A DNA stretch of 64,000 nucleotides. Origin: Paenibacillus chibensis. Lineage in GTDB: Bacteria; Bacillota; Bacilli; Paenibacillales; Paenibacillaceae. The translations under genes and the position numbers were made by a program. Each line of letters starts with the position of its first letter. Within the stretch, counting starts at the first letter, position 1. Of this stretch, positions 42,133-51,879 are shown one piece after another. Where the stretch lies: the NCBI RefSeq assembly GCF_004001045.1, contig NZ_BIMK01000001.1, forward strand, positions 248,001 to 312,000, in the 5' to 3' direction. The notes under the pieces were generated by a model. That model had not been told where the DNA came from. It saw only the letters and a list, made by a program, of their open reading frames with translations, and did no database searches.

Positions 42133-43557
42133 TTACAGCCAGTGGTACGTTTTCCGGGGGTTTGTCTGATCCTGTTCCCGCTTCGTATGGAATCTTTCCT
42201 TCGGAACGAGCACATCATCAGGCAGCCCTCCTTTGCTTATCAGCACCGGTGTTCCCATCGGCACCAGATCGAACAATTCCTCGATATCCGCTTTGCTCAT
42301 CCGGACGCATCCCTGCGACTCGTCCTCACCGACGCTGGACGGATCGTTCGTTCCATGGATCGCATAATTCGTTCCGGACAGCTGCATTCCTCTGCTTCCG
42401 AAATCCCCGTCCGCACGTCCGTTCGGATTCATGACTTTATCGCTGATCACGTATTTCCCTTCCGGCGTACGGTCGCCCCCAAGCCCAACCTTGTAATTCC
42501 GCAGGATGACCCGTCCACTGACGACGGCCAGCCGATGGCTGCTTTTATCGACGACGATTTGCAGCTGCTCCTTAAAAAAAGGCTTGCCGCCCCATGTCTT
42601 CGCAAGCGGTCCTTCCGCCTTCGCTCCGCCTGCGTTCTGATTCCCGCCCTTAGGCTCCTTCCCTGCCGCCTCTGCTATCGCGTCCTGCAAAAGCGGCTGA
42701 AACGCCTCCTTCATGCCGTCCGTCGTTCCCGACATCCAGTTGCCCGGAAACGGGCGCAGCAAATCTTCAAGCCGTTCCGGATAACGCCCGGTATTGTTTT
42801 TATAAGCTTGAATCGCGCTGAACAGCAGTGCCTGTTCTTCCTGCTCTCCCGTCCACGTGAATGCCTCGCCGGCCATCTCATCGCCGTCCGGCAGCTTGCA
42901 GTTGCAAATTTTGTGATCATAGGACTGATAGGATAACGAGCCTGGGCCGTTATTCTCGATCGTATACCCGACCGGCAACCTCCGGTTCCATAGCAGCCAC
43001 TGTCCCTGTTTTTTCAGCTCCAGAACCGCAAGCCTCCCTTGCAGGAGATTGGGATGCGTAAACGGAGCAGGATCCGGCTGCGGACCTCCCGCGCCAAATC
43101 CGCCTTCCTGGGCAGCCGTAAATATCGTTTGATTGTTCACCGCCGCTTGACCGCTGCCCTGGCGCTTCCCGCCCTGCGATTCTTCTGCGGGCGCTGCGCC
43201 TTCCGGCTTGCTGCTTACGGGTGCCTCTTCAGCCACCATGCTCCGGCCCGGTGCATCTACCGAAGGAACCAGGGCAAGCAGCATCAGCATGAGCACGACG
43301 AGCGTCCGGCGAGCCCGCAGCACGCGACGGTCTTTTGCCTCCGCCTGCTGCAGCAGCTTGGATTCGTATTCTTTCCATATATCCGAGGGCATTTTGCTCG
43401 TCTCGAACGCTTCAAACACGCCGCCGGCCTGATTAAAGCAGTAGTTCGCTTTGCCATGCTGCCCGTTCTTTTCATATTCCTTGCCAAGCAAATACCAGCC
43501 CATTTTGTTATCGGGATGCATCTGCACATATTTTTTGAGGTAATGAGAGTTCCCCAC
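42133..43557 (-). CDS. L,D-transpeptidase (YkuD) with N-terminal anchor
   Basis: About 474 residues. The start is taken as GTG 43557 with GGAGG 5 bases upstream; longer in-frame starts reach 43623 but lie in the terminator of the preceding gene. A short tetratricopeptide-like region (MGWYLLGKEYEKNGQHGKAN) is followed by a membrane helix (TLVVLMLMLLALVPS), a long linker, and a C-terminal YkuD domain with AIHGTNDPSS and ESQGCVRM, whose Cys is the nucleophile. It should crosslink peptidoglycan through 3-3 bonds outside the cell. Confidence 0.88.
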   Translation of the reverse strand: MGNSHYLKKYVQMHPDNKMGWYLLGKEYEKNGQHGKANYCFNQAGGVFEAFETSKMPSDIWKEYESKLLQQAEAKDRRVLRARRTLVVLMLMLLALVPSVDAPGRSMVAEEAPVSSKPEGAAPAEESQGGKRQGSGQAAVNNQTIFTAAQEGGFGAGGPQPDPAPFTHPNLLQGRLAVLELKKQGQWLLWNRRLPVGYTIENNGPGSLSYQSYDHKICNCKLPDGDEMAGEAFTWTGEQEEQALLFSAIQAYKNNTGRYPERLEDLLRPFPGNWMSGTTDGMKEAFQPLLQDAIAEAAGKEPKGGNQNAGGAKAEGPLAKTWGGKPFFKEQLQIVVDKSSHRLAVVSGRVILRNYKVGLGGDRTPEGKYVISDKVMNPNGRADGDFGSRGMQLSGTNYAIHGTNDPSSVGEDESQGCVRMSKADIEELFDLVPMGTPVLISKGGLPDDVLVPKERFHTKREQDQTNPRKTYHWL

Positions 43558-43612
43558 GGCTTCCTCCATCGTTTCGTCGATCTTTTTACTATATATATCG
43601 GCGGAATGAGCA

Positions 43613-43657
43613 CAAAAAAACATCCTCCATCAGGCCTATCCTGATGCAAGGATGTTT
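43613..43657 (-). terminator. Terminator of the ferredoxin gene
   Basis: AACATCC (43619-43625) and ATCAGG pair with CCTGAT and GGATGTT (43650-43656); seven T follow on the minus strand. It lies just upstream of the L,D-transpeptidase start. Confidence 0.75.
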
Positions 43658-43670
43658 TAAGAATCATTTC

Positions 43671-43928
<258 letters not shown>

Positions 43929-44077
43929 CTACCCCCTATTGCAAGTAACGAGTATTTCAACCAGCCTTGAAAAGGCTGCGAGTTTCATCGTATCGCATCC
44001 CATAAGGGATACCTATGACAAATATCACATGTCAGCATAGATGATATACCCAAATTCGTCCCGTATCTATGACCTTA

Positions 44078-45373
44078 TTAAGGTAAATCCAGTCCCTCTT
44101 TATTCACAAAATCCATCTGCAGCGAGGTTCCCCTCACTTTATGATTCCGGAGCAGGACCGACGGGTCATCCCCCAGCATGCCGGCGGTCACGACCGCATT
44201 CTCTCCAAATTTGTTGCGGAGCATATCCATCGTTTGGGTGAGCGATTCCTTTTTCGGCTGCTTCTCATACTCGAAAAGATCCAGCTGGATAGCCGATTCG
44301 CTCTTCGGCGTCAGGCTTTGCAGCGTAATGCCAAGCAGCCTCACCGGCTTATCCCAGCTCCAATGCTCCGCGTACAAACGACGCGCCTCATCATAGATAT
44401 CCCCTGCATTCTCGGTCGGGGTGGCCAGCGCCCGGCTGCGGGTGATCGTCTTCATGTCAGGCGTACGGATTGTAATCTGCACGCCGCCCGCGACCAGCTC
44501 CTGGCGCCGCAGCCTCCGCGCAACCTGGTCGCTGATATTGAGCAGCACCCGGTTGACATCCTCGCGCGCCTGAATATCGGTCGGGAGCGTCGTGGTATGG
44601 CCGATCGATTTGTTCTGCTCCCGCTCCTCCAGCACCGGCGAGTGGTCGATGCCATTCGCAGCCTGCTTCATCCACACGCCGATCACGCCGAATGCCCGGG
44701 TCAGCGTCTCTTCTTCGGTTCTCGCCAGCTGTCCGATCGTATAGATGCCAAGCTTACGCAGCTTCTCGGCCGTCTTGCCGCCAATGCCGAACAGTTCGCC
44801 GCAGGGTTTATCCCACAGAATCCGAGGCACATCACGGATGCGAAGCACGGAAATGCCCCGCGGTTTTTTCATATCCGAAGCCATCTTCGCCAGCAGCTTG
44901 TTGGGTGCAATGCCGACCGAGCAGGGAAGAGCCAGCTCTTCGTCGATTCTGCGCTGGATTTCTTCTGCGATCTGCTGGGGCGTACCGAACTGCTTTGAAC
45001 CGGTAATATCCAGGTAGCATTCATCGATGGATGTCGCCTGCATGAGCGGTGTGTAGGCATAGGCTATTTTCATGAACGCCTTCGAGTATTTCCGGTATAA
45101 ATAAAAATCAGGCTGAATAATGATCAGATCCGGACAGAGCTTTAGCGCCCGGTTCACGTGCATGCCCGTGGATATCCCCCGCTGCCTTGCGGCATAGGAA
45201 CAGGTCACAATGATCCCTTTGCGCAGCTCGATGCTCCCGGCCACCGCCGTGGGCCGCCCGCGATACTTTTCCGGCTCCTCCGCCTCATGCACCGAGCAGT
45301 AAAAAGCATTCATGTCCACATGTAAAATGACCCTGCCGTTCGATGGGTAATATGCGTCAACGTCGCTTCTCAT
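44078..45373 (-). CDS. dinB: DNA polymerase IV (Y family)
   Basis: The 431-residue translesion polymerase has VILHVDMNAFYCSVH and TSIDECYLDITG with the catalytic acidic residues, helix-hairpin-helix GIGGKTAEKLRKLGI, and a clamp-binding motif QLDLFEY near the C-terminus. AGAAGGACGC precedes the ATG. It is divergent from cimA. No LexA box was recognised upstream. Confidence 0.94.
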   Translation of the reverse strand: MRSDVDAYYPSNGRVILHVDMNAFYCSVHEAEEPEKYRGRPTAVAGSIELRKGIIVTCSYAARQRGISTGMHVNRALKLCPDLIIIQPDFYLYRKYSKAFMKIAYAYTPLMQATSIDECYLDITGSKQFGTPQQIAEEIQRRIDEELALPCSVGIAPNKLLAKMASDMKKPRGISVLRIRDVPRILWDKPCGELFGIGGKTAEKLRKLGIYTIGQLARTEEETLTRAFGVIGVWMKQAANGIDHSPVLEEREQNKSIGHTTTLPTDIQAREDVNRVLLNISDQVARRLRRQELVAGGVQITIRTPDMKTITRSRALATPTENAGDIYDEARRLYAEHWSWDKPVRLLGITLQSLTPKSESAIQLDLFEYEKQPKKESLTQTMDMLRNKFGENAVVTAGMLGDDPSVLLRNHKVRGTSLQMDFVNKEGLDLP

Positions 45374-45467
45374 GCGTCCTTCTCACCTTCGCAATTTCGT
45401 TAGTTCCAGCATAACGTTCCTTGAAAAAGAGGTCAAGAAACGTCAAGGCGTGAATTTCCGGAATTCT

Positions 45468-45498
45468 TTGTTACATTCCCGCGTAAAAATGCTATAAT
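45468..45498 (+). promoter_or_regulatory. Putative promoter of cimA
   Basis: TATAAT at 45493-45498 is preceded by TTACAT (16-base spacer) or TTGTTA (19-base spacer). The 5' leader is about 50 bases and holds no T-box. Confidence 0.55.
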
Positions 45499-45551
45499 AA
45501 TTAACTATAAATAAAAATCGAATTTACAAGACTTCCAAAGGAGGACGCTTC

Positions 45552-47177
45552 ATGTCTAAGTCCATATCCATCTTCGATACGACCCTGCGCGACGGTACCC
45601 AAGGCGAAGGAGTCAGCTTGTCGGCGGACGATAAACTGAAAATTGCCAAAAAGCTTGATGATCTTGGTGTTCAATATATTGAAGGTGGGATTCCGGGAAG
45701 CAACAGCAAGGACATTGAATTTTTCAAACGGGTGCAGCAGCTCGGGCTCAGCGCCAAAATCACCGCGTTTGGCAGCACGAGACGCAAAGACAGCCAAGCG
45801 GATCAGGATGCGAACCTGAAGCGCATTCTCGAATCAGGCGCGCAGGCTGCGACGCTGGTCGGTAAATCGTGGGACTTCCATGTGCATACAGCGCTGCAGA
45901 CGACGCTCGAAGAGAACCTGGCGATGATCTACGATTCCATTGCTTATTTGAAGCAGCAGGGTCTTGAGGTTATTTTCGACGCGGAGCATTTCTTCGACGG
46001 GTACAAGAACAACCCCGACTATGCCGTTTCCGTCCTGAAAAAAGCCCATGAAGCCGGTGCGGATTGGCTTGTCATGTGCGACACGAACGGCGGCACGCTT
46101 CCGCATGAAATCGGCGGCATCGTCACGACGCTCCGCACAGGTCTGCCGCAGGCGAACTTTGGCATTCATACCCATAACGACTGCGAGCTTGCGGTCGCGA
46201 ACACGCTGAGCGCGGTTCAAGCGGGCGCGCGCCAGGTGCAGGGCACGATAAACGGATACGGGGAACGCTGCGGCAACGCGAATCTTTGCTCCATTATCCC
46301 TAACCTGCAGCTCAAGCTCGGGTACGAATGTATCGGCGAGGAGCGCCTGAAGCAGCTGACCAATACCGCGCGTTATGTCAGCGAAATTGCGAACGTCAAC
46401 ATGCCCGTGAATCAGCCGTATGTCGGAAATGCGGCTTTCGCCCATAAAGGCGGCATTCATGTCTCTGCTATTCTTCGGGATTCCAGAACGTACGAGCATA
46501 TCGTTCCCGAATGGGTCGGCAACAAACAGCGGGTGCTGGTCTCTGATTTGGCCGGACAGAGCAACATTGTCTCCAAAGCCCATGAAATGGGTCTTGATTT
46601 CGATCAAACGAATGAACATTCGCGCAAGGTCATCGATAAAATCAAGGATCTGGAGCATCAAGGCTATACGTTTGAAGCCGCGGATGCTTCTCTCGAGCTC
46701 CTGCTGCGCGAAGCCGGCGAGGATATGAAGGAGCTCTTCACCTTCGAATCCTTCAAAATGCTCGTTGAAAAAACAGCCGGTCGCCCGGTTGTCTCCGAAG
46801 CCTTCGTCAAATTGAACGTCGCCGGCAATAACGTCTACACCGCCGCCGAGGGCAACGGCCCAGTCAACGCGCTGGACAACGCGCTGCGTAAAGCGCTCGT
46901 TCAGTATTTCCCGGCTATCAAGGAAATGCACCTGTCCGACTATAAGGTTCGCGTGCTGGATGAAAAGGATGCCACGGCCGCCAAAGTCCGCGTGCTGATC
47001 GAATCTCGCGACATCAACAATTCCTGGAACACCGTCGGAGTGTCGGGCAATGTGATCGAAGCGAGCTGGGAAGCGCTCGTGGATAGTATGCGTTACGCCT
47101 TGCTCGGGCAAATTCTCCAGCAGGATAACGATCGGGGCGAAGAGTCGGATGAGCACCGGGGTCTCGTCAACCATTAA
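45552..47177 (+). CDS. cimA: (R)-citramalate synthase
   Basis: The 541-residue enzyme condenses pyruvate with acetyl-CoA, the first step of the threonine-independent isoleucine route. It has the HMGL-like opening SIFDTTLRDGTQGEGVS, GIHTHNDCELAVANT with metal-binding His residues, the GTINGYGERCGNANL block, and a C-terminal LeuA dimer domain with an allosteric region. The short loop near residue 20 and overall length match CimA rather than LeuA. AAAGGAGGACG precedes the ATG. Monocistronic with a strong terminator. Confidence 0.93.
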   Translation: MSKSISIFDTTLRDGTQGEGVSLSADDKLKIAKKLDDLGVQYIEGGIPGSNSKDIEFFKRVQQLGLSAKITAFGSTRRKDSQADQDANLKRILESGAQAATLVGKSWDFHVHTALQTTLEENLAMIYDSIAYLKQQGLEVIFDAEHFFDGYKNNPDYAVSVLKKAHEAGADWLVMCDTNGGTLPHEIGGIVTTLRTGLPQANFGIHTHNDCELAVANTLSAVQAGARQVQGTINGYGERCGNANLCSIIPNLQLKLGYECIGEERLKQLTNTARYVSEIANVNMPVNQPYVGNAAFAHKGGIHVSAILRDSRTYEHIVPEWVGNKQRVLVSDLAGQSNIVSKAHEMGLDFDQTNEHSRKVIDKIKDLEHQGYTFEAADASLELLLREAGEDMKELFTFESFKMLVEKTAGRPVVSEAFVKLNVAGNNVYTAAEGNGPVNALDNALRKALVQYFPAIKEMHLSDYKVRVLDEKDATAAKVRVLIESRDINNSWNTVGVSGNVIEASWEALVDSMRYALLGQILQQDNDRGEESDEHRGLVNH

Positions 47178-47194
47178 TCTGAATGTAAACGGCC

Positions 47195-47231
47195 AAAAAA
47201 CCCCGAAGTCCTGAGGACTTCGGGGTTTTTC
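47195..47231. terminator. Bidirectional terminator after cimA
   Basis: CCCCGAAGTCC (47201-47211) pairs with GGACTTCGGGG (47215-47225) across 3 bases, flanked by A and T runs. It serves cimA and the convergent thioredoxin gene. Confidence 0.92.
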
Positions 47232-47242
47232 TAATGAGAACA

Positions 47243-47797
47243 TCAGGATTTAACGAGATGCTTCACTTTCTTCTCCAAATCTTTAGGCGGCAGTATGCCG
47301 AGCACAACTTCCTGCACCACGCCCCGCTTATCGATCAGCACATTGGTCGGGAAGGCGATGCCTTTGTACTGCGTTTCATAGATATCCGCCTTCATGTCGA
47401 ACATCACTGGGAACTTCACGCTATATTTATCGATAAAATGTTGGGCATTCTTTTTATTATCGTATTTGGTCACGTTAACCCCGTAGATGTTCAAGCTGTC
47501 CTTGTATTTCTCGGCAAGTGCGTTCAGCTCGGGCGCTTCCTGCTGGCACGGACTGCACCAGGACGCCCAGAAATTCAGCAGAATGGCTTTGTCCTGCTGG
47601 CCACCGACATGATACTCTTTGCCGTCCAGTCCTTGCGCCGTAAATGCCGGGGCAAGCAGCCCCGCCTTGGGTCCGGTTTCGGTCGGCATCGGCTTTTCGT
47701 GCTGGAATGCCGACTGAATGCCGGGTCCCGCATTTTGATACAAAGCGATACCGATTAACACAAGGACGCCAAGAAGAATATATAAATTACGCTTCAT
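47243..47797 (-). CDS. ResA/TlpA-like membrane-anchored thioredoxin
   Basis: The 184-residue protein has an N-terminal anchor helix (LYILLGVLVLIGIALY) and an extracytoplasmic thioredoxin domain with WCSPC at Cys81/Cys84 and the cis-proline block IAFPTNVLID. It is likely a thiol-disulfide reductant for extracellular proteins (cytochrome c maturation, spore cortex or wall enzymes). No ccd or res genes are adjacent, so the partner is unknown. Confidence 0.9.
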   Translation of the reverse strand: MKRNLYILLGVLVLIGIALYQNAGPGIQSAFQHEKPMPTETGPKAGLLAPAFTAQGLDGKEYHVGGQQDKAILLNFWASWCSPCQQEAPELNALAEKYKDSLNIYGVNVTKYDNKKNAQHFIDKYSVKFPVMFDMKADIYETQYKGIAFPTNVLIDKRGVVQEVVLGILPPKDLEKKVKHLVKS

Positions 47798-47980
47798 GGG
47801 TGTGTTCGTTCCTTTTCATAGAGATTCTATGACCTATTGTACCCTCTTTTCACCGTAACTTACAAATGGTTTGCAAGAAATTTGGAATACATGAAAATTC
47901 ATGTATTATTGTATACGTTCAAGCAATAAAAAAATGCCCCTGCTTCTTAGCAGAGGCCATACGAGAGGGGAGAACTACGG

Positions 47981-48436
47981 TTGACAGAACCTCAGGATAC
48001 CCGGCAAGAAATTTGGCTCGGCGCCTTGTGCGGAAGGCAAATAGCCGAGCACGCGTTTCGCGGGTTGCCATATGAAGCCTGCGGCGTGTTGCGGGGTAAA
48101 GCAGCAGCGGGCGGCATGCGGATCGACAATTTCGTTCCGATGCGCAACGTAGCGCCTGACCCGCTGCACCATTTTATTCTCCATCCCGAGGAATGGACGA
48201 AACAATGCTTGCGGGGAGAAGGCCTGATCGGCCTCTTTCATTCCCATCCTCGTTCGCAGCCGACTCCCTCCGATGAGGATTTACGGCAGCTGTCCTTATT
48301 CGCCGGGCTGATCCGCATCTATCTGATTGGGAGCCCGGGTGAATCAAAGGATGCGATTAGATTAAATGGTTATTATGTCGTTAAGGGTGCTGATGGATTG
48401 TATTCACTGGAGCCCGCTCTCATAAAGCATGGCTGA
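47981..48436 (+). CDS. JAMM-domain metallopeptidase (M67, Mec type)
   Basis: The 151-residue protein starts at TTG 47981 behind GAGGGGAG. It has Glu32 (PYEACGVL) and HSHPRSQPTPSDED at 87-100, i.e. the His-x-His-x7-Ser-x2-Asp zinc motif. Bacterial relatives remove residues from the tails of ThiS-like sulfur carriers; no such carrier gene is adjacent. The 3' end overlaps the convergent exonuclease gene by 17 bases. Confidence 0.9.
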   Translation: MTEPQDTRQEIWLGALCGRQIAEHAFRGLPYEACGVLRGKAAAGGMRIDNFVPMRNVAPDPLHHFILHPEEWTKQCLRGEGLIGLFHSHPRSQPTPSDEDLRQLSLFAGLIRIYLIGSPGESKDAIRLNGYYVVKGADGLYSLEPALIKHG

Positions 48437-49163
48437 GGCAGTCATATAGATCGCCCAGGGTTTCTGCCCGCTTCTGCTGCGAAATATCGCTCAGATATGA
48501 GCTCCAAAGCTTTGCGGTCATTTTGGCGTCCTCCAGCGCATGGTGCCTGCCTTCGATGGGTATGCCCCTTCCCGTTAGCAACGAGTCCAGCGCATAGCTC
48601 TGGCGGTGCGGCTCAAGCCATCTGGCGATCATCATCGTATCAATGACCCGGTGCCCGAGATTGACCTTCGACGTTTTCCACAAGGCAGCGTTGAGAAAGG
48701 CCTTGTCATGCGCACTCGCATGCGCCACCAGCACCCGGTCTCCGACGAAATTCATGAAATCATGCAGTCCGTCGATCAGGGGCGGTGCTTCATCGATCAT
48801 GGGCTGCGTAATCCCGGTCAGCTCCGTGATGCGTTGTGGCACCGGTCGTTTGGCTTGAACCAGCGTGTAAAACCGTTCTTCTTCCATAATGTTCTCGCCT
48901 TCGGCCTTCAGCGCTCCGATCGACAAGATTTCATCCCCCTGCTGAACGTGGAATCCGGTCGTCTCCAAATCGAAAATGACCGTTTTCAGCTTGTTCAGCG
49001 GGGTATGGAGCATTTCCGGACGGCGCTGTTCCCTTGTAAGGGAGCGAATAAAGGCCATCTGCTGAGCCGAATTCCCTCCCATGACCGATGCGATGGCCGA
49101 AGGAACCCCGCCTTGGCGCAGCATGCTCCAGAAACCGCTGTTCCCGCGCTCCGGAGTTTTCAT
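48420..49163 (-). CDS. DEDDh 3'-5' exonuclease (DnaQ type)
   Basis: The 247-residue protein has an N-terminal extension of about 58 residues and then an exonuclease domain: FDLETTG (Asp65, Glu67), HASAHD (Asp153), and HHALEDAK (His208, Asp212), the full DEDDh set. It lacks the rest of a PolC polymerase. Family members trim RNA or DNA. The ATG overlaps the stop of the nucleotidyltransferase gene by four bases, so it is translated with it and may act on a nucleotide product or on nucleic acid; this is inference. Confidence 0.92.
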   Translation of the reverse strand: MKTPERGNSGFWSMLRQGGVPSAIASVMGGNSAQQMAFIRSLTREQRRPEMLHTPLNKLKTVIFDLETTGFHVQQGDEILSIGALKAEGENIMEEERFYTLVQAKRPVPQRITELTGITQPMIDEAPPLIDGLHDFMNFVGDRVLVAHASAHDKAFLNAALWKTSKVNLGHRVIDTMMIARWLEPHRQSYALDSLLTGRGIPIEGRHHALEDAKMTAKLWSSYLSDISQQKRAETLGDLYDCLSHAL

Positions 49164-50239
49164 AATTTTCTCCTCTCCGCGAAGCGAAGCCTTCTTTGCA
49201 GAGCACGATGAATGCGTCTGACCGTGGTCAAGCTGTCACGAAGCTGATACAACAGCGTTTTATTCTTCAGCTCCGATTGCGGCAAATATCCGCTGCTGGA
49301 ATAGATGCCGTTCTTCACCGTATGAGAGACCGCCGCCCGAAGCGATAAAGCTGTCAGAAAGGCACGCTGGCAGTTTTCAAACAGCATGTTCCCGCCATCC
49401 AGCAGCGTCAGCCTTTCCAGACGTTTCAAAGTCGATGTTTCCCCGATCCCCTCCTGCAAAGCCATGTATCGGATGCTGTTCACCAGCGGGATGTAAACCC
49501 CATATTTGACGTCAAAATCCCCTGCATGCTCACCAAACCGTTCGGTTACAACCTGACCAAGCACGTTCAGCGTCGCTTTGTGTCTGACGGTATTCCTTAA
49601 GATCGCCGTAGCCATCTCGGGAGATTCATTCATGCTGTGCTCGAAGCATCGCTTCCATGCCAAGGCAAGCGACGGTTCTCCAGCAATAAACCGCATATCC
49701 GAGGCGATCATGAGGCTGCGAACGGGCTCCCAGCTGAAATCCTGATGCCAGCTTGCCAACTGAAGCTTCCACTCTTCAAGCGTTTTTCGCCACTGCGGCT
49801 CGGAGCACATCACCTTCCCCTTGCATTTTTCATAACCCACATACTCAAGCAAATGAGAGAGATGACGGCCAAACGCATGAAAGTACATTTCTTTGTCCTC
49901 GTGCTCTTCATTACTGAGAATCAGCCCGTTATCCTGATCGCTCCATAGCGTAGATTCACGCCGCCCCGAGCTGCCAAATACGACAAACGCATAGGGAACC
50001 GGGGGCGGGCCGTAGCCCGCCGCTTCCAGTTCAAGCTCGCATAGGATGGCCGCCCTGGACGCGATCTCATCATGCATGTCGTTCACCATCGCCGTCCAGG
50101 AGGCAATCGGCAGCACGGTATGAAGCTGCTCCAGCTGCGTTTGGCATTCCTGCCTGCGTTCCTTTAAATGCTCCCGTGAAGCCGCGTACCTGATGCTTTC
50201 CAGAACCGGCCCGGGCTCGGCGTATTTCATTCGTTCCAT
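49160..50239 (-). CDS. DUF294/GlnD-like nucleotidyltransferase
   Basis: The 359-residue protein starts at ATG 50239 behind AAGGAGGTG; the frame open to 50341 is rejected. Residues about 89-106 read GSSGRRESTLWSDQDNGLI, the nucleotidyltransferase signature shared with the GlnD uridylyltransferase (G-S..R.E..x..D.D). The C-terminal part matches the DUF294 substrate-binding domain. Unlike many relatives it has no CBS or cyclic-nucleotide domain. It follows amt by 85 bases on the same strand and is coupled to the exonuclease. A PII protein gene is not nearby, so its substrate is open. Confidence 0.85.
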   Translation of the reverse strand: MERMKYAEPGPVLESIRYAASREHLKERRQECQTQLEQLHTVLPIASWTAMVNDMHDEIASRAAILCELELEAAGYGPPPVPYAFVVFGSSGRRESTLWSDQDNGLILSNEEHEDKEMYFHAFGRHLSHLLEYVGYEKCKGKVMCSEPQWRKTLEEWKLQLASWHQDFSWEPVRSLMIASDMRFIAGEPSLALAWKRCFEHSMNESPEMATAILRNTVRHKATLNVLGQVVTERFGEHAGDFDVKYGVYIPLVNSIRYMALQEGIGETSTLKRLERLTLLDGGNMLFENCQRAFLTALSLRAAVSHTVKNGIYSSSGYLPQSELKNKTLLYQLRDSLTTVRRIHRALQRRLRFAERRKL

Positions 50240-50324
50240 CGCTGCACCTCCTTGCCACACCGTTGCCTCAGCGTAAGCAAACCGGAGTCTTAACAACCCG
50301 AGCATTCTTGTGACGTGCTCATCC

Positions 50325-51767
50325 TTAATTGAAAGCTTCACCGGTTCCTGACACCGGTTTAACCGCCGAGAGTTCAGGAGCCGGCTTTGCCGCTGCGCTA
50401 TCTGCGATCAGTTTCATTTGTTCCGGATAGCCATATGTGCCGTGCTCGCTGATATCAAGCCCCATCATTTCCTCTTCCTCCGAAACGCGAATGCCCATTG
50501 TTGCTTTCATGATGCCGATAATAATGAACGAAACCACGAATACAAAGACGAACGCCCCGAGGACACCCAGGAGCTGAACCCCGAGCTGCTCTAATCCGCC
50601 GCCGTAGAACAAGCCGGGTTTGCCGACGCCTGTCGTTTCCACAAGCTTCGGAGTTGCGAACAAGCCTGTGGAGATGGCGCCCCAAATGCCTGCAATGCCA
50701 TGAACGGAGAATGCATAGATCGGATCGTCGATGCCCGCTCTTTCAAACCATTGTGCCGTGAAGAAGGTCACGATACCTGCTACGGCACCGATCACAACGG
50801 CAGCCCAGGCATCTACGAAAGCGCAGGAGCCGGTAATCGCCACGAGCGCAGCCAGCACGCCATTGAGCATGCTTGGAATATCGGCTTTGCCGAACACGGC
50901 CCATGAAATCAGCAGTGCGGCGATGGCCCCGGCCGCTACCGCAATATTGGTCGTCAGCGCAACATACCCGAAGAATCCGTCCATCATGGCCGACAGCGTG
51001 CTGCCTGGGTTGAACCCGAACCAGCCGATCCACAAGATGAAGACGCCCAAGACGGATAACACCTGATTGTGGCCTGGAATGCTGTTCGGCTTGCCATCCT
51101 TATTGTATTTGCCTAGACGCGGTTTCAGCATGTAAGTGATCACCAGTGCTGCCGTCGCACCCGTTAAATGAACGACCGTGGAGCCTGCGAAGTCCTGCAT
51201 GCCCAGTTGCCCGAGCCAGCCGCCACCCCATACCCAGTGGGCGATGACCGGATAAATAATGACCATGAACAATGCCCCGAATACGATATATACGCTCAGC
51301 TTCGCACGTTCAGCCATGCCGCCGCAGGCAATGGCCAACGACACCGCAGCGAAGGAAAGCTGGAACAGGAACTTCACGGAAAGCGACACATCGGACGCAG
51401 ACAGCGCATCAAAAGATTTTGCCATCGCATCGCCTGTCATAAAAAATCCGGTGGTTCCGAATAAACTGTTGCCGTTGCCGAATCCAAGTCCGAAACCGAA
51501 AGCCCAGAACACGATAATGGAGATTCCCAGCGTCAATACGGTCTTACCCGCAATATGCCCGGCATTTTTCATTCTTACCGAACCTGCCTCGAGCAGCGCA
51601 AAGCCTGCCTGCATGAAAAATACGAGCATCGCCGCCATGAAAACGAAAAAGGTGTTGAGCCCCGCTTGCAGCTGCACGTTCGTCGGTCCGTCATCAGCAA
51701 ACACCGTAGCCGGAAAAGCCATTAAAGCAAGAAACGCCAATGCACCGCCAAACCACTTTCTTTTCAT
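50325..51767 (-). CDS. amt: Ammonium transporter (Amt)
   Basis: The 480-residue protein has a signal-like N-terminus and eleven membrane segments, with AGFALLEAGSVRMKNAGHIA, DFAGSTVVHLTGA and SVHGIAGIWG of the Amt family, including the twin pore histidines. It imports ammonium. The start is placed at ATG 51767 (AGGAG 8 bases upstream). A sigma-A-like promoter and two TnrA/GlnR-type boxes lie upstream. The C-terminal tail (EEEMMGLDISEHGTYGYPEQ) is the family regulatory tail that contacts PII. Confidence 0.94.
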   Translation of the reverse strand: MKRKWFGGALAFLALMAFPATVFADDGPTNVQLQAGLNTFFVFMAAMLVFFMQAGFALLEAGSVRMKNAGHIAGKTVLTLGISIIVFWAFGFGLGFGNGNSLFGTTGFFMTGDAMAKSFDALSASDVSLSVKFLFQLSFAAVSLAIACGGMAERAKLSVYIVFGALFMVIIYPVIAHWVWGGGWLGQLGMQDFAGSTVVHLTGATAALVITYMLKPRLGKYNKDGKPNSIPGHNQVLSVLGVFILWIGWFGFNPGSTLSAMMDGFFGYVALTTNIAVAAGAIAALLISWAVFGKADIPSMLNGVLAALVAITGSCAFVDAWAAVVIGAVAGIVTFFTAQWFERAGIDDPIYAFSVHGIAGIWGAISTGLFATPKLVETTGVGKPGLFYGGGLEQLGVQLLGVLGAFVFVFVVSFIIIGIMKATMGIRVSEEEEMMGLDISEHGTYGYPEQMKLIADSAAAKPAPELSAVKPVSGTGEAFN

Positions 51768-51787
51768 ACTCCCCACTCCTCTTTAAA

Positions 51788-51804
51788 TGTTAGGTTTTAT
51801 AACA
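51788..51804. promoter_or_regulatory. TnrA/GlnR-type box, downstream of the amt promoter
   Basis: TGTTAGGTTTTATAACA fits TGTNAN7TNACA completely and misses the fuller consensus TGTNANAWWWTNTNACA at one position. It is centred near +23 of the predicted transcript, a position suited to repression. Confidence 0.7.
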
Positions 51805-51825
51805 TATAACGAAATTATTAATCAC

Positions 51826-51855
51826 ATTATAAGCAGAAAGGGGTGAAACTGACAA
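51826..51855 (-). promoter_or_regulatory. Sigma-A-like promoter of amt
   Basis: TTGTCA (51855-51850) and TATAAT (51831-51826) are separated by 18 bases. The predicted start is near 51819. Confidence 0.65.
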
Positions 51856-51879
51856 GAGTTTTTTCAGAAAAATAATATA

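Noticed and set aside
45374..45551. T-box or leucine/isoleucine leader before cimA
   Set aside because: The leader after the predicted promoter is only about 50 bases and has no T-box sequence or regulatory codon run.
45834..47243. Long open frame of 469 codons antisense to cimA
   Set aside because: It is the mirror of a well-conserved cimA frame; no ribosome binding site and no recognisable domain.
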